Of a stretch of DNA of 64,000 nt, positions 10,899-21,700 are shown one piece after another (the first letter of the stretch is position 1; each line of letters starts with the position of its first letter). The DNA lies in the NCBI RefSeq assembly GCF_000165395.2, contig NC_010575.1:543001-607000 (forward strand), in the 5' to 3' direction. The notes below the pieces were generated by a model. That model saw only the letters and a list, made by a program, of their open reading frames with translations. It made no database searches and had not been told where the DNA came from. Origin of the DNA: Babesia bovis T2Bo. Its lineage: Eukaryota > Apicomplexa > Aconoidasida > Piroplasmida > Babesiidae. A program made the translations under genes and the position numbers.

Positions 10899-13800
10899 AA
10901 TGTATATGCGGCCTGGCGGCGGCAGTGACTGACCTACTGCAGTCAGTACAACTGGAGTACCATGGTAAGTAGACAGTAGTGGAGTAGTACTATATAGTAC
11001 CACTACTGGTATACAGTACCTCATGGTGTCCTATAGGCTATCAAGGTGAAGGCAACAATGGCCCCCCAAAAAAGAGAGTCACAGAGTGCCTCAATGAGCT
11101 ATTCTCTCTGGTACAAGGACTAGGTGGTACCTCCGTGGTCCGGACCTATATAGACCAGCTGGCACAGGTACTCAGTGCACTCGTTGGGTGGAGTAAGATA
11201 GATAAGTGTGGTAATTGCGATAGTAGTAAAGGGAATCAACATGGCACAAATGAGAAGTGCCAGTATCTACAGGAAGTAAAGGAAAACAAGCCTTGTGATA
11301 CGTGTAAATGTATGAAATGGGTAGTGCCCGAGGCGGGTAAGGATGAAGCACACTACTTGGGAAGGAGGTGTACAAGGTGTGAGGGTAGTGGGCAGCCGCC
11401 GTGTAAGTGTAGTAGTAGTAGTGGTAGTGCCTGTCAGGGTCCTGACAGTTGCAAATGCGCTCTAGCAGGCAAGTGCTGCAAGTGTTGTTGTACGAGTTGT
11501 GGGAAGTGTAGTGATAAGTGTAGCTGTATCGAACAGGAGAAGAATATCCTTGGTATTTATGAACATAATGAGAGCTATGTGTCAGCATATAAGGTGAAAC
11601 TGGTACATGAAGGGTATTTTGGTAGAGAATACCAGGTTTGGCCAAAGTGGTCTGATAGAAAAACTAGTAAAAAGCGAGCGGTGGCTGCACGTAACTTACT
11701 AGGGTCAGTATGTCTCATTTGGAGTGGACTTACATATATGTATTGGACAGGAAAGTACGCCAAAGGTAGCCCACGGTGGAACAATCACATTTTGGACGGT
11801 AGTGGTCTAGATGATGGTACCCTGTCCCAATGGATACAGGCCTTAGGGTTTCCTAGGGATATGTTGAACAATAGTGGGCCACAGAATAGACTTGACAAGG
11901 TCATATGGAATGGGATTATGGGTAAGTTATATTTGGGATTCCCGAATACTGGTACTGGTGGCAATGTTGATATCCATGGCTATGACGGTGATGAAAATAC
12001 ATTTAGGGATCCATCTAGTATGAACTATGCAGGATATATACATACCATGGACAAGGGTGCATTTTGCAGCAACGCTACTATCTTCCATAAGAATGACACC
12101 ACCAGCACAACGGACGAAAACACCAACAAATGTGGTGCCTTGTACAAGCTCTACATTCTCTCATGTGCCTACTTCACTGGGTTACAGAAAAAGACTCCGC
12201 CGAAGGGGGGAAATACAAACCCTAAGACCATCCGGGAAATCCTCTACTGGCTAAGTGCATTGCCCTATAGCCCGGCATATCCAATGATACTGGAGCATTC
12301 CAAGGAAGTATTGAAGAAAGTGGCACCAGACGTTAAAGGCACCAAGACACTTTCGTTCTACCAGACAGGCCGCACAGCACCCATTACCGTCCATGAATAC
12401 AACCTCTTTGCTCACTTCCAAGCAGTGACTCAGTACTGCCCACTAGTCCTCATAGGTATCCAGGGTGGAATACATAGTCCTAAGGGCACTGATAGCACTA
12501 CAGAACCTGCCATTCACTCCCTGTATGCCAACACTGAATGCTCCTTCACCTACCCAGCAGTCGATATCCAAGCATACAACCAAGTGGTACACTACATTAG
12601 GGCTCTGTTCTACCAGTTGTATTTCCTTAGGAAGCAATGTGCAGTTAAAGTGGCTCTAGGAGGCAAATGGCGTGAATGTAGGTATGGTAGTGGAGTGATT
12701 GGGAAGGATGTGGTTAGCTGGATGTGCCTGGGGTGTGACCCCATGGAGCATGATAGGAATTATAGGGTAAAGGAGTTGAAAAAGACATTGGATGGGGTGA
12801 CGAATGGAACAGGGGAGAATGATACATTGATGAAGTCTCTAGCGAGTGTACTTGAGAAAATTGGGGAAGTAGTGGTACAATTGGGTAATGCCCAGGAGAG
12901 GTTGGATAGGGGAAAGTATGATCTAGGGGGAGTGATGGATGCACTAAATAAAGTATTTCCAAAGGTGTATACGAATGGGAATGGATTCAAAGATGTACTA
13001 CAGGGGGTACTAGGGAAATTGGAAACGGAGAAGATGAAGGGACTAGAGGATAGTGGGCTAGAGGGGGTGACTAAACTAAAGGAAGCTGTTACGAAGGCTA
13101 AGGGGACACTAACGGCGGCTAAAGAGGCAGTAGAGAAACAGCACGGTACTGATGTTGATCCATGTAAGAACCTAGTGAGTGCTGCTATAGATGGGATACA
13201 CAAGGTATTGGATATATTTAAAAAGTGGGCAGAACAAGACGGAAAGGATATTATAGAGCAAGCGAAAAAAACCCTGGAATATGTTGGCATATTAACGAAC
13301 GCTGGGAATGAGATAGATCTGCGTAATGTTAAACTGGAGGCACATTACTCGGCGCTACTCTCAGCCATTAACCAGCTCATCTCCATCTGCTCCACTTCCA
13401 AGTGCCCACCGTGCCATGAACACGCCAAGAAGTGTGGCAAACAGCCACAGTCCAAGTACTGTGACAAATGCCACCAACAGTACATGGACGGCACTCCATC
13501 ACCCCTCCAGGCATTCCTCGAGGATAGGTTACCAGGTTTTAGTTGTAGTGCAGTGGTGGACCAAGACGAGAACCCAGAGTATCCCCTGGCTGCATCCCAC
13601 CTAGGACACTGTGGTGGCTCAGGTCAATGCTGCCCCTTGCCAATGGGATTTAGAAATAACTTCCAGAAGGGCAGCACCGGTGATATGACTGGTGCACGCC
13701 TTTATGGCATCCTCTACTTCTTTAGTAATGAGAACATGATGCAGTCGTGTGTCTATACACTGGTTAGGGTTACTGCGGCACTCAGTGCCACCACACCACA

Positions 13801-14857
13801 GGTATTGGGTGATGTCTTTGGGTTCTTTAGGGGGGGTGTAGGAAATCCAGTAGATGGGAAGAACAGGAAGGAACAAGACAAGGCATGTAAGCACGAAGGG
13901 GATCCAAGTGACACTTCTGAGGAGAACAAGGAGAAGTACTTTTGCGGCTGGTGTGCCTCTGGGTTAAGGGATGTAGTGAATGACATTGAGTGGATTCCAA
14001 GAGATGACAAGGATAAAGGAGGGAAGTATAGAGGAAGTGTAGGAGAAGCACTGATAGATATTAAGGGCGACAAGGGCAGTAGTACCACTACATATTCCAG
14101 TACACAAGACACTAATACTTCCCTCTCACGACTCACTAAGAACTGCCAGTACCTCTCCCCCCTAACCGGTGAACTCTATACAGCAGTGAGCGCCACTTTC
14201 GGTGGAACATACCTCTCATGGGTACTATACCTATCAGATGCACTTCATTCAGGACTAGAGTCACTCTCTGAGGCATTCCGTAATATTGAATGCCGGGGTT
14301 GTAAGGGAAACTGTGACCCCAATAAGTGCACGAAGGGAGAACACGGAAGCAATGGCGGTGGACAGTGTGGATGCCAATCAATCGTATCATGTACCGGGGT
14401 ACTGCCAGTGTTGTATAGACATGGGTTCAGCTACGGTAACCCATTCAATCTGGAGGGGTACCAGCAAGGGGATGGAAAGGTAGATGGGCAGTATGATATC
14501 AAAAAGGAAGACAAGTATATTAAGCAGTGCCATCAATTCTTAGACAGTCTCAATCAAGTGATCAAGACAGAGAGTACCACTCCCCTCCATGCATTACTCT
14601 CAGCAGTAGGTAAACTCCAATACGACATACGGCTCCCGTGGATCTTTGTGCTGACCGTAGCCTGGCTAGTAGCGGTACTCTACCTCGCCTTTGGAGCCAT
14701 ATGGCCACTGGACTGGACACATATGAGGTCGCACTGGTTACGGGGTGGAGCACACCAGTGGCAATGTATGTGGTATAAGGTGATGACGGGGAGGAAGGGA
14801 ATGGAACTGGTGGAGTATTTTGATCAACGTTTACTATTGCATTTAGTGATGGTTTAG
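10899..14857 (+). pseudogene. ves1-alpha, copy 2, lacking exon 1 and with an altered tail
   Basis: Exon 2 is 10899-10964 and exon 3 is 11037-14857, together 1295 codons open to the stop. Both match copy 1 in layout: Cys-rich block with CKC motifs, GSVCLIWSGLTYMYWTGK, a Lys/Glu-rich coiled coil, YLSPLTGELYTAV, the C-terminal membrane span and WPLDWTHMRSH. The acceptor of intron 1 remains, but homology stops near 10880, so exon 1 with its start codon and the NLKEAIDW module is gone, and there is no divergent partner. The last residues after ELVEYF differ from copy 1 and run on into unrelated sequence. The long open frame suggests a recent or maintained sequence donor and not a decayed relic. 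It cannot make a normal VESA1a by itself. Confidence 0.85.
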
Positions 14858-15578
14858 TAGGATTGTTCGTAAATGTTTAGCACGGAATGGTATGATTTCT
14901 GGGTAGTCTATAGGGTGTAGTAGTATTTTGGATGTCCACATAGTAACTACTATCTGTCTTTGTCTCTCCTCCCCTTATCCCACACAAAGGACTGTTTAGT
15001 GGGGGCACTATATATGTTAGAGTTACCCTGGTGGGGTTTTCAGGATGCTAGGGTACCCCCTCCAAGATGGGGCACTGGATAGGGGGTTGAATGGTAATAC
15101 TGGCAGTTGATAGGCACTAGTCTGTGACCATCACAGTACATAGTCCAATTAGCAAGCATTAGCCAATTCACTTCCAGGACTCCTGTCGTTATTACTGTGG
15201 ATATCCTGATAGAGGTAGTGACATGGACAAGTGTAGAGGGTGATGTCTATTTGAGCTAATGATGTAGTAATATCACTGTTGTGGAGTGGTCTAAATCAAA
15301 GTCACATCCATGGGACACTATGGATACCCTGGTTAGTATGCTGTACCACACTGGGCCATAACAGGGTAGTATCTGTGCTGATGAACAGTGTGGTTAACGC
15401 AGCATCATAGAGGATATATGGGCATACTGGGTGGTAGTGATGTTAATCTATCTATAGGTACTATAATACACAAAGGCATAGGAATCAGTGTAGTCTATCA
15501 CAAAGGTGTGTAGACTGCGACATTAGGGCAATTGTATCTGCATCAAGTTATTCTACGATTGTTCATTTACAAATGGAA
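14858..15578. other. Spacer downstream of ves1-alpha copy 2
   Basis: No gene was recognised. Positions 14981-15040 are a near copy of 10759-10817, so the exon-1-less ves1-alpha is bracketed by direct repeats about 4.2 kb apart. The remainder up to the SmORF end looks unique. Confidence 0.55.
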
Positions 15579-16349
15579 TTAAAATGAAGGTAGAAGCATT
15601 GACTTCTGCTTCTGAACACTGAATGAGAAAAACCTTTTAATGTATTGCTCCACTTCGGGATCGATTGGTTCATCGCAGTCCTCTGGAACCGTTTCTGCCA
15701 CGTCGCTTGGTAATGCTTTACGTAAGGCAGCTCTGCTTTGGGGCTCGGGTAATAGATACCATTCGCGACCAAGCCATGAAAAATAGTCCCTAATATGTTT
15801 TTCCAGCACGGGCAATATTGGTTCATTACAGTCCTCCGGAACGTCTTTGGCCACATCAAATGGCAACTTTTCAATAAGACGTGATCTGTTTTCCGGCTTG
15901 GGTAATAGATACCATTCAACAGAGTATTTGGCTGGTTCCGGTACCTCTAAAGGATAGGAGCTCATACTTGTGAATATCAAACCTCTCAATGAGAAAAACT
16001 TCCTAATACGTTTTTCCAGTGCGGGATCTATGGGTTCATCGCAGTCCTCCGGAACGTCTTTGGCCACATCAAATGGCAACTTCTCAAGAAGATATGCTCT
16101 ATTTTCCGGCTTGGGTAAGAGATACCATTCAATAGAGAACATGGGTGGCTCTTCTGGATCAATGTACGTCTTGTTTCTCTCCGGTAACTTGTGAGGTTTC
16201 GTAGCCGATTCTTCACCCTTACGGAATGATCCACTGACCACTGATTCCTTCTTGGGTTGCTCCTGGGCTACATCGGTAGCAGTGACTGTGGCAGAGAGCC
16301 CGAATGCGACAACTACACAGAGCTTGGAGAAAGTGTTAAAGGCTACCAT
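15579..16349 (-). CDS. SmORF family protein with three internal repeats
   Basis: A single-exon protein of 256 aa. Residues 1-24 form a signal peptide with a hydrophobic CVVVAFGLSATVTA core. Three repeats of about 50 residues follow at roughly 73-121, 143-192 and 195-243. Each follows EWYLLPxPxxR, then LPxDVAxxVPEDCxEPI, and ends in a basic helix with FFS or YFS. SmORFs are small secreted B. bovis proteins found next to ves genes, with unknown function. The first 36 residues and the 5' flank are identical to those of the SmORF at 17204-17632. The extra repeats explain why this one is longer. The start is the ATG at 16349, the only one giving a signal peptide. Confidence 0.88.
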   Translation of the reverse strand: MVAFNTFSKLCVVVAFGLSATVTATDVAQEQPKKESVVSGSFRKGEESATKPHKLPERNKTYIDPEEPPMFSIEWYLLPKPENRAYLLEKLPFDVAKDVPEDCDEPIDPALEKRIRKFFSLRGLIFTSMSSYPLEVPEPAKYSVEWYLLPKPENRSRLIEKLPFDVAKDVPEDCNEPILPVLEKHIRDYFSWLGREWYLLPEPQSRAALRKALPSDVAETVPEDCDEPIDPEVEQYIKRFFSFSVQKQKSMLLPSF

Positions 16350-17203
16350 CTTGGTTAAGTCAGTATAGAGTGAGATTCCTAACTGTTGTACTCACAGCTG
16401 TTGTTATGCCCCAGGTATAGTACGACTGGCAAGAAATAAAGTGATAGTCTTCAATGCAGTTATTCAGTATACCGCGTAATAGATGGGTATGTGATATGAA
16501 TTGATTGTCATGGTGTCGTTTTTCTGGCACCTATCAGATCACTACTCGTACAGTTGCTCTACAGAATAACACTGATCAATGATCCCTTGAGGTAAACATC
16601 ACCAACAAGAACTCAGGTATGACAATTTCCACACTTCCGTTGACATGAGTGTCGCATTCTGTACAAAACCAATGGTATGGTGGAGAATGCTACCTCACCA
16701 AGTGTTATAGCATCCATATAACCATGGTATACTATGACCTCATATATCACTACTGTCATAGGCACTTGAGATGTCTTACTGTCCATTGTGTAAACATATT
16801 CCAAGATAGATCCACCACGGATTACGTGCGTACCTATGTTGTATCATCTTATAAACAACGATATAATGAGACGTTAACCTATGAGCATTGATGCCATAGA
16901 GATACCTTGTGCAGTCATGATGATTCATTTACAGAGATACCATAACGCATACTTTATTACACCGCTTACTTGATAGCACTTAAATAGAGCTATCATTAAC
17001 AAAGTAACGTGTTGTATCACATTAAAGTGTAGGTTAGTACGTCTATGTAATGTATAATATTAATGTCACGTGTTATAGTTATATACATAACTCTATATAC
17101 CACGATACACTGGGCACTATGTATAACTGCAGTCACGTATAGACGTCTGTGTACTATGAGATTATGATAATTTTTTTCATTAATATACTATAAGATTGTT
17201 GAT
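16350..17203. other. Spacer between the two SmORFs
   Basis: Positions 16350-16418 are the SmORF 5' flank and are identical to 17633-17701, so they probably contain the leader and promoter-proximal elements. The rest is AT-rich without a convincing gene. Short ORFs at 16613-16891 overlap on opposite strands and have no recognisable features. Confidence 0.6.
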
Positions 17204-17632
17204 TTATTGTTGGAAACCATATGAAGCTAGACGCTTTTGCAGTTGCTCTTTAGCACTCAATGAAAAAAACTCTCTAATACGTTCTTCCAGCTCAGAGTCT
17301 AGTGGCTTGATGTAGCGCATTGGGACCTTTGAGGCTAAATCATCTGGTAACAAATAAGTTAGGGCCCTTCTGTTTTCGCGCCTGGGCAAGAGAAGCCATT
17401 CAACAGAAAGGTTGGATGGTCCTGTTGTATTAATGTGTTCTTGAGACTCGATATTCTCTTGTTTCTGCATGTCCATTGGTTCCGTGGCAGCTTCGTCTTT
17501 CTTACCAAAGAATCTGCTTAAGAACGATTCCTTCTTGGGTTGCTCCTGGGCTACATCGGTAGCAGTGACTGTGGCAGAGAGCCCGAATGCGACAACTACA
17601 CAGAGCTTGGAGAAAGTGTTAAAGGCTACCAT
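17204..17632 (-). CDS. SmORF family protein with one repeat
   Basis: A single-exon protein of 142 aa. Its signal peptide and first 36 residues are identical to the SmORF at 15579-16349. The middle is charged (FLSRFFGKKDEAATEP and following). It has only one copy of the family repeat, around residues 76-125 (VEWLLLPRRENR, LPDDLASKVP, LEERIREFFS). The Cys of the PEDC motif is replaced, since the sequence there reads PMRYIKP. A secreted protein of unknown role, probably regulated like its neighbour because the 5' flank is the same. Confidence 0.87.
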   Translation of the reverse strand: MVAFNTFSKLCVVVAFGLSATVTATDVAQEQPKKESFLSRFFGKKDEAATEPMDMQKQENIESQEHINTTGPSNLSVEWLLLPRRENRRALTYLLPDDLASKVPMRYIKPLDSELEERIREFFSLSAKEQLQKRLASYGFQQ

Positions 17633-17701
17633 CTTGGTTAAGTCAGTATAGAGTGAGATTCCTAACTGTTGTACTCACAGCTGTTGTTATGCCCCAGGTA
17701 T

Positions 17702-18886
17702 GGTACTAGTACCATGCAAGATACATGCGTTACTCCGGGATATACCACTTTACAATAATTGTCTTTCTATAATTACTGTTATCTAAGGTGATGTAGTCCA
17801 CACGTCGATACTACAATAGACTCTGTTGCATTATACACTAGACACTACGCAAACATTACAATAGTCTCCATATAGTGATATGCTACTTTGCTATTGTATG
17901 ATACCTATGGTTGTATTGATCACATTCGTTTCATTGATCATAGAAAACTACAGCAATCCAGCTGGTGTCGCATTATATACACAGCCAGCAGTAGTATACA
18001 AGTGGTTCCCCGTAGAGTACTCTGTACTACAATTAGTGTCCATTGCTGTATAGTAATACAAACAAATCATGATGTGCTAGTGGTGCTAATTCCTTAAGCA
18101 TTGATGAATAACTAGTTACCATGTTACTAAACTACCCATGTCCACTGCAGTTACATGGCCATGGCATCTTGCGGTTATCCCCAAAGTCTTCAATTTATTC
18201 CAACATAACGTTATAGAGTGTCAATTCACAATCTACATAGCACCACGTGGCACTGTGGAGTACCTAACGTATTAACGGTATAGATTTACCCGCTATACTA
18301 CCCCGAGCATCTAATACATTGTCACACTCTCACTAAAAATACACTAAACACTTGGCTAGTGTCCTGTCAAAAATTGTGTAGCTATGTATATCGATACCTG
18401 TCTACTGCTGTTGTCAATCTACAGTGCATCACTCTATTGCTACTGCAACACCATATATTCTATTACACTATAATCCCCAGAAACACCACATTCCCTAAAC
18501 CACTATTTACCCTACAACAGTACTCACCCCCGGAGACACCATAAACACCACATAACATAAACCCCAGATTTAATATACCCTACAACACTACATCCCCTCC
18601 AACACCACACTCATAAATTCCCTTCTATCAACCCATATATATACTATACCATGATCACTATATATGCTCCATAGTACTATACAATCTACCGTCTCTCTAG
18701 AAGTACAGCAGTTGTACCCATAACAATAGATGTACTCCCTAGAGTATTCAATTACTAATGCTAGCATTGTACATATCCAGTAAACTATATACCCAATGAT
18801 TCTAGGAAGTACTGTCTCTATAATACACGGTAACTACAACATATTCAATTTACGTTGTTTGTAGGGTACATCATAGATGATGTACA
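17702..18886. other. AT-rich spacer with a G-poor block
   Basis: No gene was supported in about 1.2 kb. From about 18476 to 18620 the plus strand is nearly free of G and rich in AACACCAC-like words, which gives strong strand asymmetry. No tandem array or telomeric repeat run was seen. Confidence 0.5.
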
Positions 18887-19102
18887 TTAATCTACATTTT
18901 TAGGACTTATGTTCTTCAGAGAGTTTCCAAAACATTCTGACCAGCAACTATCTGTTATAAACTTGCAAAACTTCTTTCCTATGAACAATATTATAAGTAA
19001 GATCACCGCCACTGGTGTTCCTGTTATTATCCCATATATGAACAGCGGTAATAATATTACTACATCCCAATCCCGATGAAAATTCCCACTTTTGTACACC
19101 AA
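18887..19102 (-). CDS. Possible small two-span membrane protein, unknown
   Basis: An ORF of 71 aa with two hydrophobic stretches (VVILLPLFIYGIITGTPVAV and VILLIILFIGKKF) and a basic, Cys-containing C-terminus. It lies 27 bp downstream of the ves-tail-like ORF on the same strand, so the two may be exons of one gene, but I could not find a splice that clearly joins them. No family was recognised. Confidence 0.3.
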   Translation of the reverse strand: MVYKSGNFHRDWDVVILLPLFIYGIITGTPVAVILLIILFIGKKFCKFITDSCWSECFGNSLKNISPKNVD

Positions 19103-19129
19103 ATTTCAATCCTTACAATACTTCGTAAA

Positions 19130-19327
19130 TCACCCTTCATCACCAGTAGTACCTTCCACTACCACCACGTCCTCCAGATCATCTCCCTGAGTCACCTTCT
19201 CTGCCATGGCCCATGTGGTACCGTGGTAGTGGCCACTCACTGGGCTCAGTGAATCCAGTCTAATAGGTGTCCAGTCCAGTGGCCATAGGGCACCTAGGGC
19301 TAGCACTAGGACTGGGTAGACCAACAT
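19130..19327 (-). CDS. Short ORF resembling the VESA1 C-terminal tail
   Basis: 65 aa. The start MLVYPVLVLALGALWPLDWT parallels the end of the VESA1 membrane span and the invariant WPLDWT motif. It continues PIRLDSLSPV, comparable to the SLSP of ves1-beta tails, and ends acidic (DDLEDVVVVEG). It starts with its own ATG inside what would be the membrane span. It is either a diverged fragment of a ves terminal exon or a small gene encoding one membrane anchor and a tail. Confidence 0.5.
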   Translation of the reverse strand: MLVYPVLVLALGALWPLDWTPIRLDSLSPVSGHYHGTTWAMAEKVTQGDDLEDVVVVEGTTGDEG

Positions 19328-19625
19328 GGTTACGATGGTAGTGATGGAGTGGTAGGAAGTGGTGGATCAGTGGAGTAGTAATGGATTGTTCGAGTGGTAG
19401 TTTTAATGGGTAGTGTTCTATAGTACTACTATATATACATTACTGCTTTACAGCTATTTGATGCTTATTGTTGCATTATATAGGTATTTCCTACATAGTA
19501 GAGTTCATTCTATGCACGGTGAAAATTGGTCACCTATATTGACCATTCCAGCTAATATTGGGCTTCCCAAAGTTGGGCCGTCCAATCTAAAAGGTGGTAA
19601 TTGTAGCACTCAACAGTGCTCACCA

Positions 19626-20729
19626 CTATGATTCCTTTGCGATATCAGTGTCTGCTGTCGTGTTCTCAGCAGTGTCAGTAGCTCTGAGGTTCTTTTTCTT
19701 GGGGAGGCACCATATAAATAGACCACATCGGTATGCGTACCACAATGTTGGTACAATCAGTACCATTGAGTAGCCTAGGAGGGTATATTGCACATCGTTA
19801 GTATCACTCATTTGTTCGCTAGCGTATGCGTTCCCAACTACTACCAATGCTACCAGTAGTACAACTGTCAATATTCCGAAGCACAGGTATTGCTTGGGAC
19901 AAGAGAATATTGCTTTGTATTCCATGAAGTACCAGGTAATGACCAAAGTTGCGAGATGAATGGAGAGTAGGGGGTAAGCCACAGTACTGGGCAGTAGTCC
20001 GTGACTAACGCCCGGTACTGCCAATACCAGTATTGTGGCCGATGACAGTGCTGCTGCTACTACGGCCACCACCTCCGGTACTGCATATGGTAGCTTCAGT
20101 GTAGTATTCCATAACACCGCCGTAACATAGAATTGCGTAAAGGGTAATACCATTTTACCGAGGTAGCCAACAGTCCTAGCTTCGGTTTCCCCGTTACGGG
20201 AATCATAGTATGTGCGTCCGTCACCAATAAGCGGTGCTAATGCGCCAGTTACTGCCAGTAATATCAGGATCACTAGTACTACCACTATTGTGCTACCATA
20301 GCAAATGTACTGGCTTTTGCAACATGGTCTACAGAATAGGTTACACTTCCATCCACAGTATAGGGTACCACCTAGTATACCCAGCAGTACTACTGCAACA
20401 GCGTAAATGGGATGTGTCCATTCCGCACCAATGCTTGAGCTAAACATGCCCTGTAGACCCAGATATTCTATTACCACTGCCAGCACTTGTAGTAATACTA
20501 GTAATACCAGTAGTACCCAATGGTACCAGTTCATTGGCGATACGAGGTACCCTGCCTTCTTGCATAGCCATAGGCATATTCCAAGCAGCGCGGTAGATAG
20601 GATAGTGGTAGTAGGTAATGTCGTAGCGTTCACAACATCTACAAGGGTCAACAAGAAACCCAATGCCTGGCAGCACAAGTAGAGCCATAGAAGGACCAGT
20701 ACTATGGTAGCATAGGTAGTGGTATCCAT
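19626..20729 (-). CDS. Ten-span membrane protein, candidate multi-transmembrane (mtm) family
   Basis: A single-exon protein of 367 aa. I count about ten hydrophobic segments, starting with IVLVLLWLYLCCQALGFLL near residue 10. The last lies near residues 318-343 and is followed by a basic then Thr/Asp-rich cytoplasmic tail (KKKNLRATDTAENTT). A Cys-rich stretch (CGWKCNLFCRPCCKSQ) sits between spans 4 and 5. B. bovis has a family of multi-transmembrane proteins, some near ves genes and some reported as exported to the red cell. Membership here is inferred from topology and location, not from a diagnostic motif. A transporter role is possible but not shown. Confidence 0.65.
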   Translation of the reverse strand: MDTTTYATIVLVLLWLYLCCQALGFLLTLVDVVNATTLPTTTILSTALLGICLWLCKKAGYLVSPMNWYHWVLLVLLVLLQVLAVVIEYLGLQGMFSSSIGAEWTHPIYAVAVVLLGILGGTLYCGWKCNLFCRPCCKSQYICYGSTIVVVLVILILLAVTGALAPLIGDGRTYYDSRNGETEARTVGYLGKMVLPFTQFYVTAVLWNTTLKLPYAVPEVVAVVAAALSSATILVLAVPGVSHGLLPSTVAYPLLSIHLATLVITWYFMEYKAIFSCPKQYLCFGILTVVLLVALVVVGNAYASEQMSDTNDVQYTLLGYSMVLIVPTLWYAYRCGLFIWCLPKKKNLRATDTAENTTADTDIAKES

Positions 20730-21094
20730 TGTGCCCTAGGAATCCAATAGGTAGTACTCAATAGTAGCAATTTTGCTACGAAGTCATGGGATTCCATGGT
20801 AGTACTAGGATAGTACTCACAGTAGTATGGTCATGTTGTTATAGAGGCATGGGTTAGTCACAATGACGTAACCACAGGATGCATTTCGAAGGGCTTTCTA
20901 GCAATGTACAATCACTACAGGGTGTGGGGGATTGGGAATCTCGAAGGGGAATGTAGTGTGGAAGGGAGGTGATGTGAAGGGGGTAGTGTAGAGGGTAGTC
21001 ATGTGGAGTGGTGGTTGAGTATTGATGGGCAGTACCACATAATTCGCATCACAAGCAATAAACTGTTGATCTCCTTACATGCATTAATAGCATA
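20730..21094. promoter_or_regulatory. Upstream region of the ten-span gene
   Basis: It contains GTAGCA-n-TGCTAC and GGAATCC/GGGATTCC words within 80 bp of the start codon. These resemble the GGATTCCAC elements of the ves promoter. The rest holds no gene. Promoter function is inference. Confidence 0.3.
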
Positions 21095-21656
21095 ACTACC
21101 CTAGGCAGTACTCACCTGGACCACTCCCATTCAACCTGTCCAGGTCATAGCCCATGGCCGCCATGAATGAGCCGAGGCCATCTGTCTCTTTACTAAGTGT
21201 TCCATCCTGGCTCCACCTTCCCTTACCACCACTCCCTCCAGTTAGGAACCCCAACTGACTGAGTCCACTCCAGATGAGACATACTGACCCTAGGAAAATA
21301 CGGGCCAGGAGGTGGACCTTTTCAGAGTCACTGGAGATGGAGGTCCAAAGGAAGAGGTCTGTAGGGGAACTGGAACCACTACTAGCGGTACTATTTTTGC
21401 AATAGGCCGAGAGGTAGCATTTTTGGCCAGGGGCACTGGTACCACACTTGCCACACTCATGACAAGTAGTACTAGGACCACTCTTACCACAACAGTTACT
21501 ACCACCACTACTACCAGTACATTTACATTCCCTTCCTATCCCCGTACTCTTTCCACCTTCCCCCTTAAGACAACAATCATCTCCTGTATCCTTCCACCCA
21601 ACCCACTTCTGTAGTCCTTGGGCCAACTGGTCTATCAGTGTCCCTATGACCTCGGT
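21095..21656 (-). pseudogene. Isolated ves1-beta exon 2 fragment
   Basis: The minus strand carries the second half of ves1-beta exon 2, starting at the ALIDHLAQGLQKWVGW-like segment (here TLIDQLAQGLQKWVGW). It includes the Cys-rich block, ARIFLGSVCLIWSGL and GSFMAAMGYDLDRL, and ends at the same GT donor. Similarity continues about 20 bp into the intron and then stops. No start codon region or other beta exon flanks it. It is a truncated donor-type fragment. Confidence 0.8.
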
Positions 21657-21700
21657 ATCACTCTATGTGGTACCGTTGTAGTACTAACCATACTCTACCA

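Noticed and set aside
16613..16891. Two short ORFs on opposite strands between the SmORFs
   Set aside because: They overlap antisense, lack a signal peptide or family motif, and do not resemble SmORFs.
18490..18510. CCCTAAA word resembling an apicomplexan telomere repeat
   Set aside because: Only a single copy is present, with no tandem run, so it is not a telomere.
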